From: Sinorhizobium garamanticum
GTDB lineage: Bacteria > Pseudomonadota > Alphaproteobacteria > Rhizobiales > Rhizobiaceae
Length of the DNA stretch: 64,000 bases
Direction: 5' to 3'
NCBI RefSeq assembly: GCF_029892065.1
Contig: NZ_CP120373.1
Location: forward strand, 3,603,001-3,667,000
The notes beneath the pieces are model-generated. The model did no database searches. It was not told the DNA's origin and saw only the letters and a program-made list of their open reading frames with translations. This document shows, one piece after another, positions 52,241 to 60,385 of this stretch; within the stretch, counting starts at the first letter, position 1; each line of letters begins with the position of its first letter. Made by a program: the position numbers and the translations under genes.

Positions 52241-52534
52241 TCAGGACTTGCCGGAGGAATTTTGCTGGCCGCGCCAACGCGCCCACCAAATCGCCAACTT
52301 GCGGCGGCGGCGGCGGATCGCCGGTATGTCGTGAGAAAGCACAAGCAACCCCAGAGGAATCATCCAGAAACCGAGCACCGGCAGAAAACCTAAGACGCCG
52401 CCCACGATGAGAAGCGTACCAACCAGGATTCGCAGTACCGGCGAGTCCGGCAAGTTAATGCGCCATTTCCCGAGCACGATCTGGCGTGTCTGCGGATCGA
52501 TGCCGAAATGCCGTTCTTTCCTGCCGTTCGTCAT
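52241..52534 (-). CDS. Small transmembrane protein, PGPGW-like
   Basis: A 97-residue protein with a hydrophobic hairpin: VLRILVGTLLIVGGVLGFLPVLGFWMIPLGLLVLS, flanked by a polar N terminus and a very basic C terminus (RRRRRKLAIWWARWRGQ). The pattern resembles the PGPGW putative transmembrane family, with VLGFW in place of PGPGW. AAAGAGGAAT precedes the ATG at 52534. Function unknown; an inner-membrane location with cytoplasmic tail is expected from the positive charges. Confidence 0.7.
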   Translation of the reverse strand: MTNGRKERHFGIDPQTRQIVLGKWRINLPDSPVLRILVGTLLIVGGVLGFLPVLGFWMIPLGLLVLSHDIPAIRRRRRKLAIWWARWRGQQNSSGKS

Positions 52535-52674
52535 TATTCCTCTTTCATGCTCCACCCCACAATTGGGGCCTTCTCCACAGCCTCGCAACCGACGTTGTCA
52601 ATTTTTTTTGAAAAAGCGCTTGGCAAATCGAAAAAGCATTTGTATTAGCAGCCTCACTTCTGCGGTGCAGATGA

Positions 52675-52749
52675 TCCCTGGTAGCTCAGCGGTAGAGCAC
52701 TCGACTGTTAATCGATAGGTCGCCGGTTCGAATCCGGCCCGGGGAGCCA
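52675..52749 (+). tRNA. tRNA-Asn (GTT anticodon)
   Basis: A 75-nt tRNA. Acceptor TCCCTGG pairs with CCGGGGA (one G-T pair), G73 and encoded CCA follow. The anticodon loop reads CTGTTAA with GTT. A TTGGCA / GTATTA promoter-like pair lies about 30 bases upstream and a strong terminator directly after. Confidence 0.97.
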
Positions 52750-52754
52750 GTTTC

Positions 52755-52793
52755 AAAAGAGCCATTCGCGGTAAACGCCCGAATGGCTCTTTT
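52755..52793 (+). terminator. Terminator after tRNA-Asn
   Basis: AAAAGAGCCATTCG / CGAATGGCTCTTTT is a perfect 14-bp stem with an 11-nt loop and a T tail, starting 6 bases after the tRNA. Confidence 0.95.
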
Positions 52794-52824
52794 TGTTTGT
52801 CGATGTGGTCTCTGAAGGTTCCTC

Positions 52825-53433
52825 ATGCGTGTTGCATGGCTTTTCCTGACTCTCGCGATCGCGACAGAGGTCGCCGGCCTCACGGCGATGAAGGCTGCCT
52901 CCGGCTCCTATGCCGGACATGCGATCATGTATGCTTCGATTGCGCTCTCATACGTGTTCCTTGCCAAAGCCGTGAAGACAATCTCCGTCGGCGTCGCCTA
53001 TGCCATCTGGGAAGGGTCCGGTGTCGCTCTCATCACGCTCGTCTCCGTGTTCGTCTTTGGCCATGCGCTGAGCGGCCGCGAGATGCTCGGTCTGTCGATG
53101 GCCGTTGTCGGGATACTGCTCGTCAACGCCGGTGAGGCACAGGAGGAGGAAGCGGCGGGAGAAGCAGCCCGACGAGTGCCGACAGCTTCTATTTCGCTTT
53201 CGCGGTTATGGCCGGCGTCCTTGACGTCGCTGCCAATCTGGCTTCCACGAAGTCGAACGGCTTTGCGCGGCGCGGCTGGGGCGTGCTTTCGATTCTCCTG
53301 GTACTCGCGGCCTTTGCACTGCTCGCGGAGGCGGTCAAGGGGATGGAACTTGCCATCGCCTATGCAGTGCTTGGCGCCACCGGCATCTTCGGCACCGCCA
53401 TCTGCGGACGTCTCTTCTTCGGTCAGAAGCTGA
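52825..53433 (+). CDS. mdtJ: SMR-family transporter subunit, MdtJ-like, with a probable out-of-frame tail
   Basis: The first ~105 residues are a complete four-helix small multidrug resistance protein: LFLTLAIATEVAGLTAMKAASG with the essential Glu15, SYVFLAKAVKTISVGVAYAIWEGSG, and MLGLSMAVVGILLVNAGEA. MdtJ with MdtI exports spermidine in E. coli (known). Beyond residue ~120 the frame runs over the next SMR gene in the wrong frame and stops only at 53433. So the last ~80 residues are probably not real protein. Confidence 0.82.
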   Translation: MRVAWLFLTLAIATEVAGLTAMKAASGSYAGHAIMYASIALSYVFLAKAVKTISVGVAYAIWEGSGVALITLVSVFVFGHALSGREMLGLSMAVVGILLVNAGEAQEEEAAGEAARRVPTASISLSRLWPASLTSLPIWLPRSRTALRGAAGACFRFSWYSRPLHCSRRRSRGWNLPSPMQCLAPPASSAPPSADVSSSVRS

Positions 53434-53498
53434 AACCTGTCGGCTGGCTCGGCCTGTCGCTCGTCTTCGGTGCGGTTCTCGTGCTTCACACGGCCTGA
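53208..53498 (+). CDS. mdtI: SMR-family transporter subunit, MdtI-like, 5' end unclear
   Basis: The frame encodes a second SMR protein: GVLDVAANLASTKSNGFARRGWG, AAFALLAEAVKGMELAIAYAVLGATG and KPVGWLGLSLVFGAVLVLHTA. Helix 1 actually starts upstream, at ADSFYFAFAVMAG (from 53178), with no ATG, GTG or TTG in frame before it. The only start, 53208, cuts helix 1. Either a frameshift separated it from the mdtJ frame or a start codon was lost (AGTGCC for ATGGCC). Asp replaces the usual Glu in helix 1. The last 13 bases overlap the convergent SDR gene. Confidence 0.65.
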   Translation: MAGVLDVAANLASTKSNGFARRGWGVLSILLVLAAFALLAEAVKGMELAIAYAVLGATGIFGTAICGRLFFGQKLKPVGWLGLSLVFGAVLVLHTA

Positions 53499-54331
53499 CG
53501 TGGCCGGCCCTTCGTACTGGATTGCGCTTTTTTCGCCGTGCTCGCGGGCACACGCCCAGGCACCAGCCAGTTGAGAAGCGCAAAGTAGGCGCTGTACGGC
53601 AGGAAACGCGCCAGTTTAGCCGCATAGGTAAGGCGTTTAGGGAACGTGATCTCGAAGCGCCCTGATTTCAGGCCGAGACAAATGCGCTCCGCCGCTTCCT
53701 CTACGCTCACCAGAGCCGGTCGCGGGAACTTGCCTCTGGCCGAAGCGGCCGTGTCGACGAAGCCTGGACAGATCAACTGCAGGCGGATGCCGATACGATC
53801 GAGGTCGAATTTCAAGCTCTCGGCCATATTGATGAGCCCCGCCTTGGTCGCCCCATATGCGGCGCCCATCGGCAGGCCGCTGTAGCCCGCCGCCGACGAC
53901 ACGATAGCGATCTGGCCATGCCCGTTCGCCTTCATGTGCTCGACAACGGGCACGAGGCAATTGACGACGCCATGAAGATTGACGGCAAAGCTCTTGTCGA
54001 AGGCTTCCCGGCTAAGATCGTCGCCGCGCACCGGAATCACTACGCCCGCATTGAGCAAGGCCAGAGCCACCCGGCCGTGATCGTATTCGATAGCCGCCAG
54101 CAAGCGCTCCATGTCGCTCGGATCCGTGACGTCCCCATCGAGAACGACAATCCTGCCGGGGCCTGATGCCTCATGTTGAAGCGCCACTAGCCTCTCGTGA
54201 CTACGTGCCGTCACGACGACCGAATAGCCCTCCTCAACCAGCCTGAGGGCGACGGCGCGCCCGATGCCCGAACTCGCTCCCGTTATCCACACCAGTCCAT
54301 GGTCGGGTCGGGCTGTAAATGCAGTCGTCAT
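53486..54331 (-). CDS. Short-chain dehydrogenase/reductase
   Basis: A 281-residue classical SDR. The cofactor motif TGASSGIG is at residues 17-24, NAG in LALLNAGVV, catalytic Ser in IVSSAAGYS and the YxxxK pair in AAYGATK. A C-terminal extension (FPKRLTYAAKLARFLPYSAYFALLNWLV) suggests membrane association, as in some lipid-acting SDRs. GAGGAC precedes the ATG at 54331. Substrate unknown. Confidence 0.92.
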   Translation of the reverse strand: MTTAFTARPDHGLVWITGASSGIGRAVALRLVEEGYSVVVTARSHERLVALQHEASGPGRIVVLDGDVTDPSDMERLLAAIEYDHGRVALALLNAGVVIPVRGDDLSREAFDKSFAVNLHGVVNCLVPVVEHMKANGHGQIAIVSSAAGYSGLPMGAAYGATKAGLINMAESLKFDLDRIGIRLQLICPGFVDTAASARGKFPRPALVSVEEAAERICLGLKSGRFEITFPKRLTYAAKLARFLPYSAYFALLNWLVPGRVPASTAKKAQSSTKGRPRQAV

Positions 54332-54653
54332 TTCGTCCTCGCGTCCATCGGGAAGGGCTTCCCCTTCCAAAACCCGTGGCTGTCTCCCCCTGCCCGGGTT
54401 TAATGCCTCTCCGACGGCAACGCCTGGTCAGATTTCGCACCTTCGATCGTCCTTTTGACCACCGAGACGAATTTTGCCCGGGACAGGTTAGCTGCGAAAC
54501 GCTATTTCTTGCCTAGTGCACAGGCTGAGCCGAAAACACGCCAATATTTCGGCGATCTTGCCTGTAAACCAAATGTTTATCGGATCGCCGTTCATCAGGG
54601 ATTATGCTGGGCTCAGACCCGGCGTCCGTTCCGTCCAGCGTGAGGTTTTCAAA

Positions 54654-55694
54654 ATGACCGTTCTTCCGTCCGTGCTCGAAGCGATTGGCAACACGCCGTT
54701 GATCCGGCTCCAGGCCGTTTCCGAAGCCACCGGCTGCACCATCCTCGGCAAAGCGGAATTTCTCAATCCGGGGCAATCGGTGAAGGACCGAGCTGCCCTG
54801 TGGATTATTCGCCAGGCGGAAAAATCCGGGCAGTTGAAGCCCGGCGGCGTCATCGTAGAAGGCACCGCGGGCAACACCGGAATCGGCCTTGCCGTCGTCG
54901 GCAGCGCGCTCGGATACCGTACGGTCATTGTCATTCCCGAAACGCAAAGCCAGGAAAAGAAGGACGCGTTGCGCCTAATGGGTGCCGAACTGGTGGAAGT
55001 TCCGGCGGTGCCGTACAAGAATCCCAACAACTACGTGAAGATTTCGGGCCGGCTCGCCGCCGAACTTGCAAAGACGGAACCGAACGGCGCGATCTGGGCG
55101 AACCAGTTCGATAATGTCGCGAACCGCGACGCGCACCTGGAAACGACCGCGCCGGAAATCTGGCGTGACACAGACGGCAAGGTCGACGGTTTCATCTGCG
55201 CCGTGGGCTCTGGAGGCACGCTCGCCGGCGTGGCTCAAGGGTTGCGCGCCAAAAATCCCGCGGTCAAGATCGGTATTGCCGATCCGGAAGGCGCCGCACT
55301 TTACAATTACTATGCACATGGCGAGCTCAAGGCGAGCGGGAGTTCGATTACCGAGGGCATTGGTCAGGGCCGTATCACCGCCAACCTTGAAGGTTTCACG
55401 CCGGACTTCGCCTACCAGATTCCCGATTCGGAAGCCGTGCCCTACGTCTTCGACCTGATCGAAAAGGAAGGGATCTGCGTCGGGGGCTCTACCGGCATCA
55501 ACATTGCCGGCGCGGTGCGGCTCGCCAAGGATCTCGGCCCAGGCCACACGATCGTGACGATTCTCTGCGACTATGGTAACCGCTATCAGTCGAAGCTCTT
55601 CAACCCGGACTTTCTGACGTCCAAGGGCCTGCCGGTGCCAAACTGGCTGAAGACGACTTCGAGCATCACCGTGCCATACGAACCCGTCGGATAA
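54654..55694 (+). CDS. cysK: Cysteine synthase A family (O-acetylserine sulfhydrylase-like)
   Basis: A 346-residue PLP enzyme of the CysK/CBS family. The PLP lysine is Lys44 in NPGQSVKDRAAL, the substrate loop EGTAGNTGIGLAVV and the phosphate loop GSGGTLAGV follow. The usual partner of serine acetyltransferase makes cysteine from O-acetylserine and sulfide. The C-terminal part is longer than E. coli CysK (323). The start at 54654 fits homologues; no strong SD is visible. It begins a collinear run with alaX, sseA and a GNAT gene. Confidence 0.92.
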   Translation: MTVLPSVLEAIGNTPLIRLQAVSEATGCTILGKAEFLNPGQSVKDRAALWIIRQAEKSGQLKPGGVIVEGTAGNTGIGLAVVGSALGYRTVIVIPETQSQEKKDALRLMGAELVEVPAVPYKNPNNYVKISGRLAAELAKTEPNGAIWANQFDNVANRDAHLETTAPEIWRDTDGKVDGFICAVGSGGTLAGVAQGLRAKNPAVKIGIADPEGAALYNYYAHGELKASGSSITEGIGQGRITANLEGFTPDFAYQIPDSEAVPYVFDLIEKEGICVGGSTGINIAGAVRLAKDLGPGHTIVTILCDYGNRYQSKLFNPDFLTSKGLPVPNWLKTTSSITVPYEPVG

Positions 55695-55702
55695 AATTTG
55701 CG

Positions 55703-56452
55703 ATGACCAAGACCGTTACCGCCCTTTTCCGTGAAGATTTCTACCTCTCGACCTGCGAGGCAAGCGTGATCGGAATTCTCGATGATGGCGGGATCGAGCT
55801 TGATCAGACGTGCTTCTACGCCACCTCCGGCGGACAGCCGGGCGATACCGGCTTTCTCGAACGCGGAGACGGAAGCCGAATCGCGATCGCAAGCACCCGG
55901 CACGGCGACACCAAGGACGTCATCATACACGTCGCGGCGGAGGGTCAGCCTTCGCCGGCGATCGGCGAAAAGCTCATCCTCCACATCGACTGGCCGCGCC
56001 GATACCGATTGATGCGCATGCACACCGCCTGCCACCTGCTTTCCGTCGTTTGCCCCTTCCCGATCACCGGCGCCGCCGTTGGGGAGGACGAAAGCCGCGT
56101 CGACTTCGACATGAGCGAAACAATCGACAAGGACCAAGTGACGGCTGCGCTCATGAAACTCGTCGACGAGAACCACCCCGTCTACGTGCAATGGATCACG
56201 GACGAAGAACTCGCCGCCAACCCGGGCATCGTCAAATCGAAGAATGTCCGTCCGCCCATGGGTCTTGGCAGGGTGAGCCTCGTCTGCATCGGAAAAGACT
56301 CGGCCATCGACAGCCAGCCCTGCGGCGGCACGCACGTGTCCGAAACCCAGGAGGTGGGCGCGATTCACATCGCCAAGATCGAAAAGAAGGGCAAGGAGAA
56401 TCGGCGTTTTCGGATACGCTTCGGAACGCCGGAAGATCGTGCGGCTGTTTGA
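55703..56452 (+). CDS. Alanyl-tRNA editing protein (AlaX type)
   Basis: A 249-residue free-standing editing domain that hydrolyses mischarged Ser- or Gly-tRNA(Ala). It has the N-terminal beta-barrel (TCFYATSGGQPGDTG) and the zinc ligands HTACH (107-111) and CGGTH (207-211). Length fits AlaX-M/S with the glycine-rich region but without the long C-terminal domain. It begins 8 bases after the cysteine-synthase stop, so the two are probably cotranscribed. Confidence 0.93.
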   Translation: MTKTVTALFREDFYLSTCEASVIGILDDGGIELDQTCFYATSGGQPGDTGFLERGDGSRIAIASTRHGDTKDVIIHVAAEGQPSPAIGEKLILHIDWPRRYRLMRMHTACHLLSVVCPFPITGAAVGEDESRVDFDMSETIDKDQVTAALMKLVDENHPVYVQWITDEELAANPGIVKSKNVRPPMGLGRVSLVCIGKDSAIDSQPCGGTHVSETQEVGAIHIAKIEKKGKENRRFRIRFGTPEDRAAV

Positions 56453-56469
56453 GTCTAGGAGTGACGACA

Positions 56470-57333
56470 ATGAACAACAACAATGAGAACGGGAGCGCTT
56501 TTGTCGTTTCTGCGGACTGGCTCCAGCAGCGCCTTGCCGATCCTTCCGTGAAGATCCTGGACGCTGCCTGGTATCTGCCGGCACAGAACCGGGATCCGAA
56601 GTCGGAATACGAGGCCGCGCACATTCCCGGTGCCATTTTCTTCGATCAGGATGCGATCGCCGATCAATCAAGCGGACTGCCGCACACCCTACCCTCGCCG
56701 CAAGCCTTCGCTCAAGCCGTCGGCGCTATGGGCATCAATGAGAACGATACAATCGTCGTTTACGACGGGCCCGGCATCTTCACCGCGCCGCGCGTTTGGT
56801 GGATGTTCCGGATCATGGGCGCAAAGGACGTCTTCGTTCTCGATGGCGGGATGGATGGCTGGAAGGCGGAGGGACGGCCGACGACCAGAGAAATCCCTAA
56901 TCCGACGCCACGCGTCTTCAACGCCACGTTCAATGCGGCCGCCGTCACCTCCTTCGAGCGCATGAAGGATGTTGTAGGAAACAGGCTCGCGCAGATTGCC
57001 GATGCGCGCGGCGCGGGCCGCTTCACCGGCGAGGAACCGGAGCCGCGGGCCGGCATGCGCTCGGGGCATATGCCTGGAGCCAAGAGTCTGCCGTCCGGCG
57101 TCTTTTCTGAAGGAGGCAAGCTCAAGAGCCTCGACAGCTTGCGCCAAACCTTTAGCGATGCTGGCGTCGACCTGACGCAGCCGGTCGTCACCACTTGCGG
57201 GTCCGGCATCACCGCGGCAATCATAACCCTTGCCCTTCAATCGCTGGGGCACACGGACAATACGCTCTATGATGGCTCTTGGTCGGAATGGGGCGGACGG
57301 CCCGACACGCCTGTAGTGACCGGCAGAGAGTGA
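56470..57333 (+). CDS. sseA: 3-mercaptopyruvate sulfurtransferase
   Basis: A 287-residue two-domain rhodanese. The inactive N-terminal domain has YEAAHIPGAIFFD and VFVLDGGMDGWKAEGRP. The C-terminal domain has the catalytic loop CGSGITAA with Cys243, and RSGHMPGAKSLP. CGSG(V/I)TA is the mercaptopyruvate sulfurtransferase type rather than thiosulfate type. AGGAG lies 9 bases before the ATG at 56470. Located with cysK, it fits a cysteine-sulfur module. Confidence 0.95.
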   Translation: MNNNNENGSAFVVSADWLQQRLADPSVKILDAAWYLPAQNRDPKSEYEAAHIPGAIFFDQDAIADQSSGLPHTLPSPQAFAQAVGAMGINENDTIVVYDGPGIFTAPRVWWMFRIMGAKDVFVLDGGMDGWKAEGRPTTREIPNPTPRVFNATFNAAAVTSFERMKDVVGNRLAQIADARGAGRFTGEEPEPRAGMRSGHMPGAKSLPSGVFSEGGKLKSLDSLRQTFSDAGVDLTQPVVTTCGSGITAAIITLALQSLGHTDNTLYDGSWSEWGGRPDTPVVTGRE

Positions 57334-57338
57334 ATGCC

Positions 57339-57902
57339 ATGCAAGGATCGAAACCTGCAGCGATCACGGCGCACGTGACCGAACTCGAGATGACGTCGCC
57401 GCCGAAACAAAGCCTGCCGATACCCGTCAATATCCACACGGCCGTATTGCGTGTATCGGACATCCCGCTCGCCTATTACCGCTTCCTTTACCTTCGCGTC
57501 GGCAAGCGCTGGCATTGGACGGAGCGCCTGCGAATGAGCGACGAGGAACTGGCAGACGTACTCCACAACAAGGGGACGACAGTCACCGTTCTCTATGTCG
57601 ACGGTGCACCAGCCGGCTTCTTCGAACTGCACGAACGCGAAAACGAGGTCATCGAACTTACCCATTTCGGCCTTATGGAACACGCGCTCGGTCTCGGTCT
57701 CGGCAAATGGTTCCTGCTGCAGACGTTGCTGGCGGCCTGGGCGATGAACCCGCGCAAGGTCAAGGTGACGACGAACAATCTCGACCACCCGCGCGCCCTT
57801 CAGCTTTATCAGCAGTTTGGTTTTTCACCGGTTGCGACGCGGGAGGCAATTGTCGAACCGTTGAGTGACGCCGAGTTGCTTGCCTTGGCAAAAAAACTTT
57901 GA
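57339..57902 (+). CDS. GNAT-family N-acetyltransferase
   Basis: A 187-residue acetyltransferase. It has YYRFLYLRVGKRWHWTERLRMSDEEL and a compact GNAT core: YVDGAPAGFFELHE, IELTHFGLMEHALGLGLGKWFL (acetyl-CoA loop region) and LQLYQQFGFSPV. The ATG at 57339 is 6 bases after the sseA stop, so it is likely cotranscribed. Substrate unknown. Confidence 0.9.
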   Translation: MQGSKPAAITAHVTELEMTSPPKQSLPIPVNIHTAVLRVSDIPLAYYRFLYLRVGKRWHWTERLRMSDEELADVLHNKGTTVTVLYVDGAPAGFFELHERENEVIELTHFGLMEHALGLGLGKWFLLQTLLAAWAMNPRKVKVTTNNLDHPRALQLYQQFGFSPVATREAIVEPLSDAELLALAKKL

Positions 57903-57910
57903 CTCATAAA

Positions 57911-58000
57911 GCGCCGTGCGTGTCTTCAGGCGCACGGCGCCGCAGCACTTTGAATTCCTGCACGTTCTTTCGATAAATCGGCTCCGACTTAGAACATGCG
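57911..58000 (-). repeat. Rhizobial intergenic palindromic repeat, copy 6 (reverse)
   Basis: Minus strand: CGCATGTTCTAAGTCGGAGC, ATTTATCGAAAGAACGTGCA, GGAATTCAAAGTGCTGCGGC, then GCGCACGCACGGCGC-like arm. The arm is more diverged than in other copies. Confidence 0.78.
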
Positions 58001-58081
58001 ATAGGCAAGTTTCGGGTGTCGGTACGGCCCGAAACGGCGCATCCATCTTCTCCAAGATTGCTTTTGACGAGGAGAACCGCC

Positions 58082-58549
58082 ATGGCTCTACACTACATCC
58101 CCATGCCCGACGACGACGCAAAACGACTGCGCGGTGGTGGTCTTGATGCCTATGGGAACCAACCTGAGCAGCGTATTTCGGATGGCGCCGGCGTTCCCTG
58201 CCGGCATTGTCTGCGCAACGTCGATAGTGGCAAGTCGTATCTTGTCCTCGCTTATCGACCGTTCGCGTCCGTGCAAGCTTACGCAGAGACTGGACCGATC
58301 TTCCTGCACGCCGACGAATGCCCCGCATACGACGAATACGCGCTGCCGCCGATCCTCACATCCAGCAAGGAGTATCTGTTGCGGGGATACGGGAACGACG
58401 ATCGCATCGTCTACGGAACCGGTGGCGTCGTTGCGGTGGAAAGGCTGCCAGAGCGCGCCGAAGAACTGTTGGCTCGGACGGACGTTGCCTACGTGCACGT
58501 GCGTTCAGCCAAGTACAACTGTTACCAGTGCCGTATCGAGATTGCCTGA
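58082..58549 (+). CDS. DUF1203 domain protein
   Basis: A 155-residue protein matching DUF1203: PCRHCLRNVDSGKSYLVLAYRPF, AETGPIFLHADECPAYDE and YVHVRSAKYNCYQCRIEIA. Cysteine pairs (CRHC, CYQC) and HADEC suggest metal or thiol chemistry, but function is unknown. GAGGAGAACC before the ATG at 58082 is a good ribosome-binding site. It converges on ald with a hairpin between. Confidence 0.88.
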   Translation: MALHYIPMPDDDAKRLRGGGLDAYGNQPEQRISDGAGVPCRHCLRNVDSGKSYLVLAYRPFASVQAYAETGPIFLHADECPAYDEYALPPILTSSKEYLLRGYGNDDRIVYGTGGVVAVERLPERAEELLARTDVAYVHVRSAKYNCYQCRIEIA

Positions 58550-58579
58550 ACCTGCGGCGCCGCGCGACTATGAGGATCA

Positions 58580-58604
58580 GGCCCGGCGCCTTGGACGCCG
58601 GGCC
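58580..58604. terminator. Hairpin between the DUF1203 gene and ald
   Basis: GGCCCGGCG / CGCCGGGCC, 9-bp perfect stem with a 7-nt loop. It lies between the two convergent stops. There is no T run on either strand. Confidence 0.55.
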
Positions 58605-58620
58605 AAGCAAGGTGATCGTG

Positions 58621-59739
58621 TCAGGCGACGTTGAGAACAGCCTCGGGCGCGTAGGCATCATAGCCGAGGGCCTCTGCCACAGGCCCGTTCGTCACGCGGC
58701 CCTTGTGGACGTTCAGGCCGGCACGCAGGTGGCGGTCCTCGGCGATCGCCTTGAGGCCACGATCGGCGAGTTGCAGGCCGTAGTAGAGCGTGGCGTTGTT
58801 CAACGCCTGTGCCGAAGTCACCGGCACCGCGCCCGGCATATTCGCGACGCAATAATGCACGACGCCGTCCACCTCGTACGTCGGATCGGAATGCGTCGTC
58901 GCGTGCGAAGTCTCGAAGCAACCGCCCTGGTCGATCGCGACATCGACGATGACTGCGCCCTTTTTCATGCCGGAAAGCATTTCGCGCGTGACGAGCTTGG
59001 GAGCGGCAGCCCCTGGGATCAGCACCGCGCCGATTACCAGATCGGCGGAAAAGACTTCCTCCTCGAGCGCATCGATCGTCGAGAAGCGGGTGTGAACGCG
59101 ACCGTGGAAGATATCGTCGAGCTGACGCAGGCGCGGGATGGAACGGTCGAGGATCGAAACGTCCGCACCAAGACCGACGGCCATCTTTGCGGCGTGCAGG
59201 CCGACAACACCACCGCCGATGATCGCGACCTTGGCCGGCAGCACGCCCGGCACTCCGCCGAGGAGGATGCCACGGCCGCCGTTCGCCTTCTGAAGCGACG
59301 TCGCGCCCGCCTGGATGGCAAGCCGTCCGGCGACCTCCGACATCGGCGCAAGCAGCGGCAGTCCACCGCGTTCATCCGTAACCGTTTCGTAGGCGACCGC
59401 CGTAACGCCCGACTTGAGCAATCCCCTCGTCTGCTCGGGATCCGGCGCCAGATGCAAATATGTGTAGAGAATTTGGCCTTCCCGCAGTTGGGTCCATTCG
59501 GAAGGCTGCGGTTCTTTGACCTTGACGATCATGTCCGACTTTTCGAACACTTCCTTGGCCGTCGAAACGATCCGCGCTCCTGCAGCGCGATAAGCGTCGT
59601 CGTCTGCCCCGATCCCTGCCCCGGCCTTGGTTTCGACGATCACCTCGTGACCATGGGCAACATATTCCCGTACCGAACCGGGCGTCAGACCTACACGGTA
59701 TTCATGGTTTTTGATTTCCTTCGGGCAACCGACACGCAT
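58621..59739 (-). CDS. ald: Alanine dehydrogenase
   Basis: A 372-residue NAD-dependent enzyme interconverting alanine and pyruvate plus ammonia. The N terminus [20 protein letters not shown] is diagnostic, with [10 protein letters not shown], the Rossmann loop [22 protein letters not shown] and [22 protein letters not shown]. It is divergent from an Lrp-type gene, a typical ald regulator pair. It is hexameric in known homologues. Confidence 0.97.
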   Translation of the reverse strand: MRVGCPKEIKNHEYRVGLTPGSVREYVAHGHEVIVETKAGAGIGADDDAYRAAGARIVSTAKEVFEKSDMIVKVKEPQPSEWTQLREGQILYTYLHLAPDPEQTRGLLKSGVTAVAYETVTDERGGLPLLAPMSEVAGRLAIQAGATSLQKANGGRGILLGGVPGVLPAKVAIIGGGVVGLHAAKMAVGLGADVSILDRSIPRLRQLDDIFHGRVHTRFSTIDALEEEVFSADLVIGAVLIPGAAAPKLVTREMLSGMKKGAVIVDVAIDQGGCFETSHATTHSDPTYEVDGVVHYCVANMPGAVPVTSAQALNNATLYYGLQLADRGLKAIAEDRHLRAGLNVHKGRVTNGPVAEALGYDAYAPEAVLNVA

Positions 59740-59895
59740 CTAGCGTTCCTCTCCTGTCTGTGGGCTTTGCGCCGCATTGATGACGAGCCCAGCAAAACAG
59801 ATGGTCCCGCGAATGTCCTTGCAAAGAGATGCCTGACAGCGCATTACTTTCGAATATTATTGCGCACTTAAGCGAAATGATGAAGGAAATCCCGA

Positions 59896-60357
59896 ATGAG
59901 CGCGCTCGACACCATTGATCATGCGATTCTGCGCATACTTCAGCAGAACGGCAGGATATCCAATGCGGATCTCGCTGCGAAGGTCGGCCTTTCCCCCTCC
60001 GCCTGCTCCCGGCGCGTCGACATCCTCGAAAAATCGGGCACGATCAGCGGCTACCATGCCCGCATCGCGCACAAGGCGCTCGACTACAAGATCATGGTCA
60101 TCGTGCACATCTCGCTGTCCGGCCAGTTCGCCAAAACGCTTGCCGAGTTCGAGGCTGCCGTAAAACTCTGCCCCAATGTGCTGGTCTGTTATCTGATGTC
60201 GGGAGAATACGACTACATCCTGCGCGTGGCGGCCAAGGATCTGGAGGATTACGAGCGGATTCACCGGGACTGGCTGTCGGCCCTGCCGCATGTCGTGAAG
60301 ATCAATTCCAGCTTCTCGCTTCGCGAGATTATCGACCGGCCGAATGTCGGCATCTGA
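59896..60357 (+). CDS. aldR: Lrp/AsnC-family regulator, probable alanine dehydrogenase activator
   Basis: A 153-residue Lrp-type regulator with HTH (ISNADLAAKVGLSPSACSRRVDILEKSGTI) and RAM domain (VLVCYLMSGEYDYILRV). Its divergent position 156 bases from ald suggests that it controls ald in response to alanine, as in AldR systems (inference). A/T-rich stretches in the shared intergenic region are likely binding sites. Confidence 0.9.
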   Translation: MSALDTIDHAILRILQQNGRISNADLAAKVGLSPSACSRRVDILEKSGTISGYHARIAHKALDYKIMVIVHISLSGQFAKTLAEFEAAVKLCPNVLVCYLMSGEYDYILRVAAKDLEDYERIHRDWLSALPHVVKINSSFSLREIIDRPNVGI

Positions 60358-60385
60358 AGATCTTCGGCGCCGCTCGCTGCGCCGA

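Noticed and set aside
55810..56469. Upstream extension of the sseA frame
   Set aside because: It overlaps the alanyl-tRNA editing gene in another frame; conserved sseA sequence begins at 56470.
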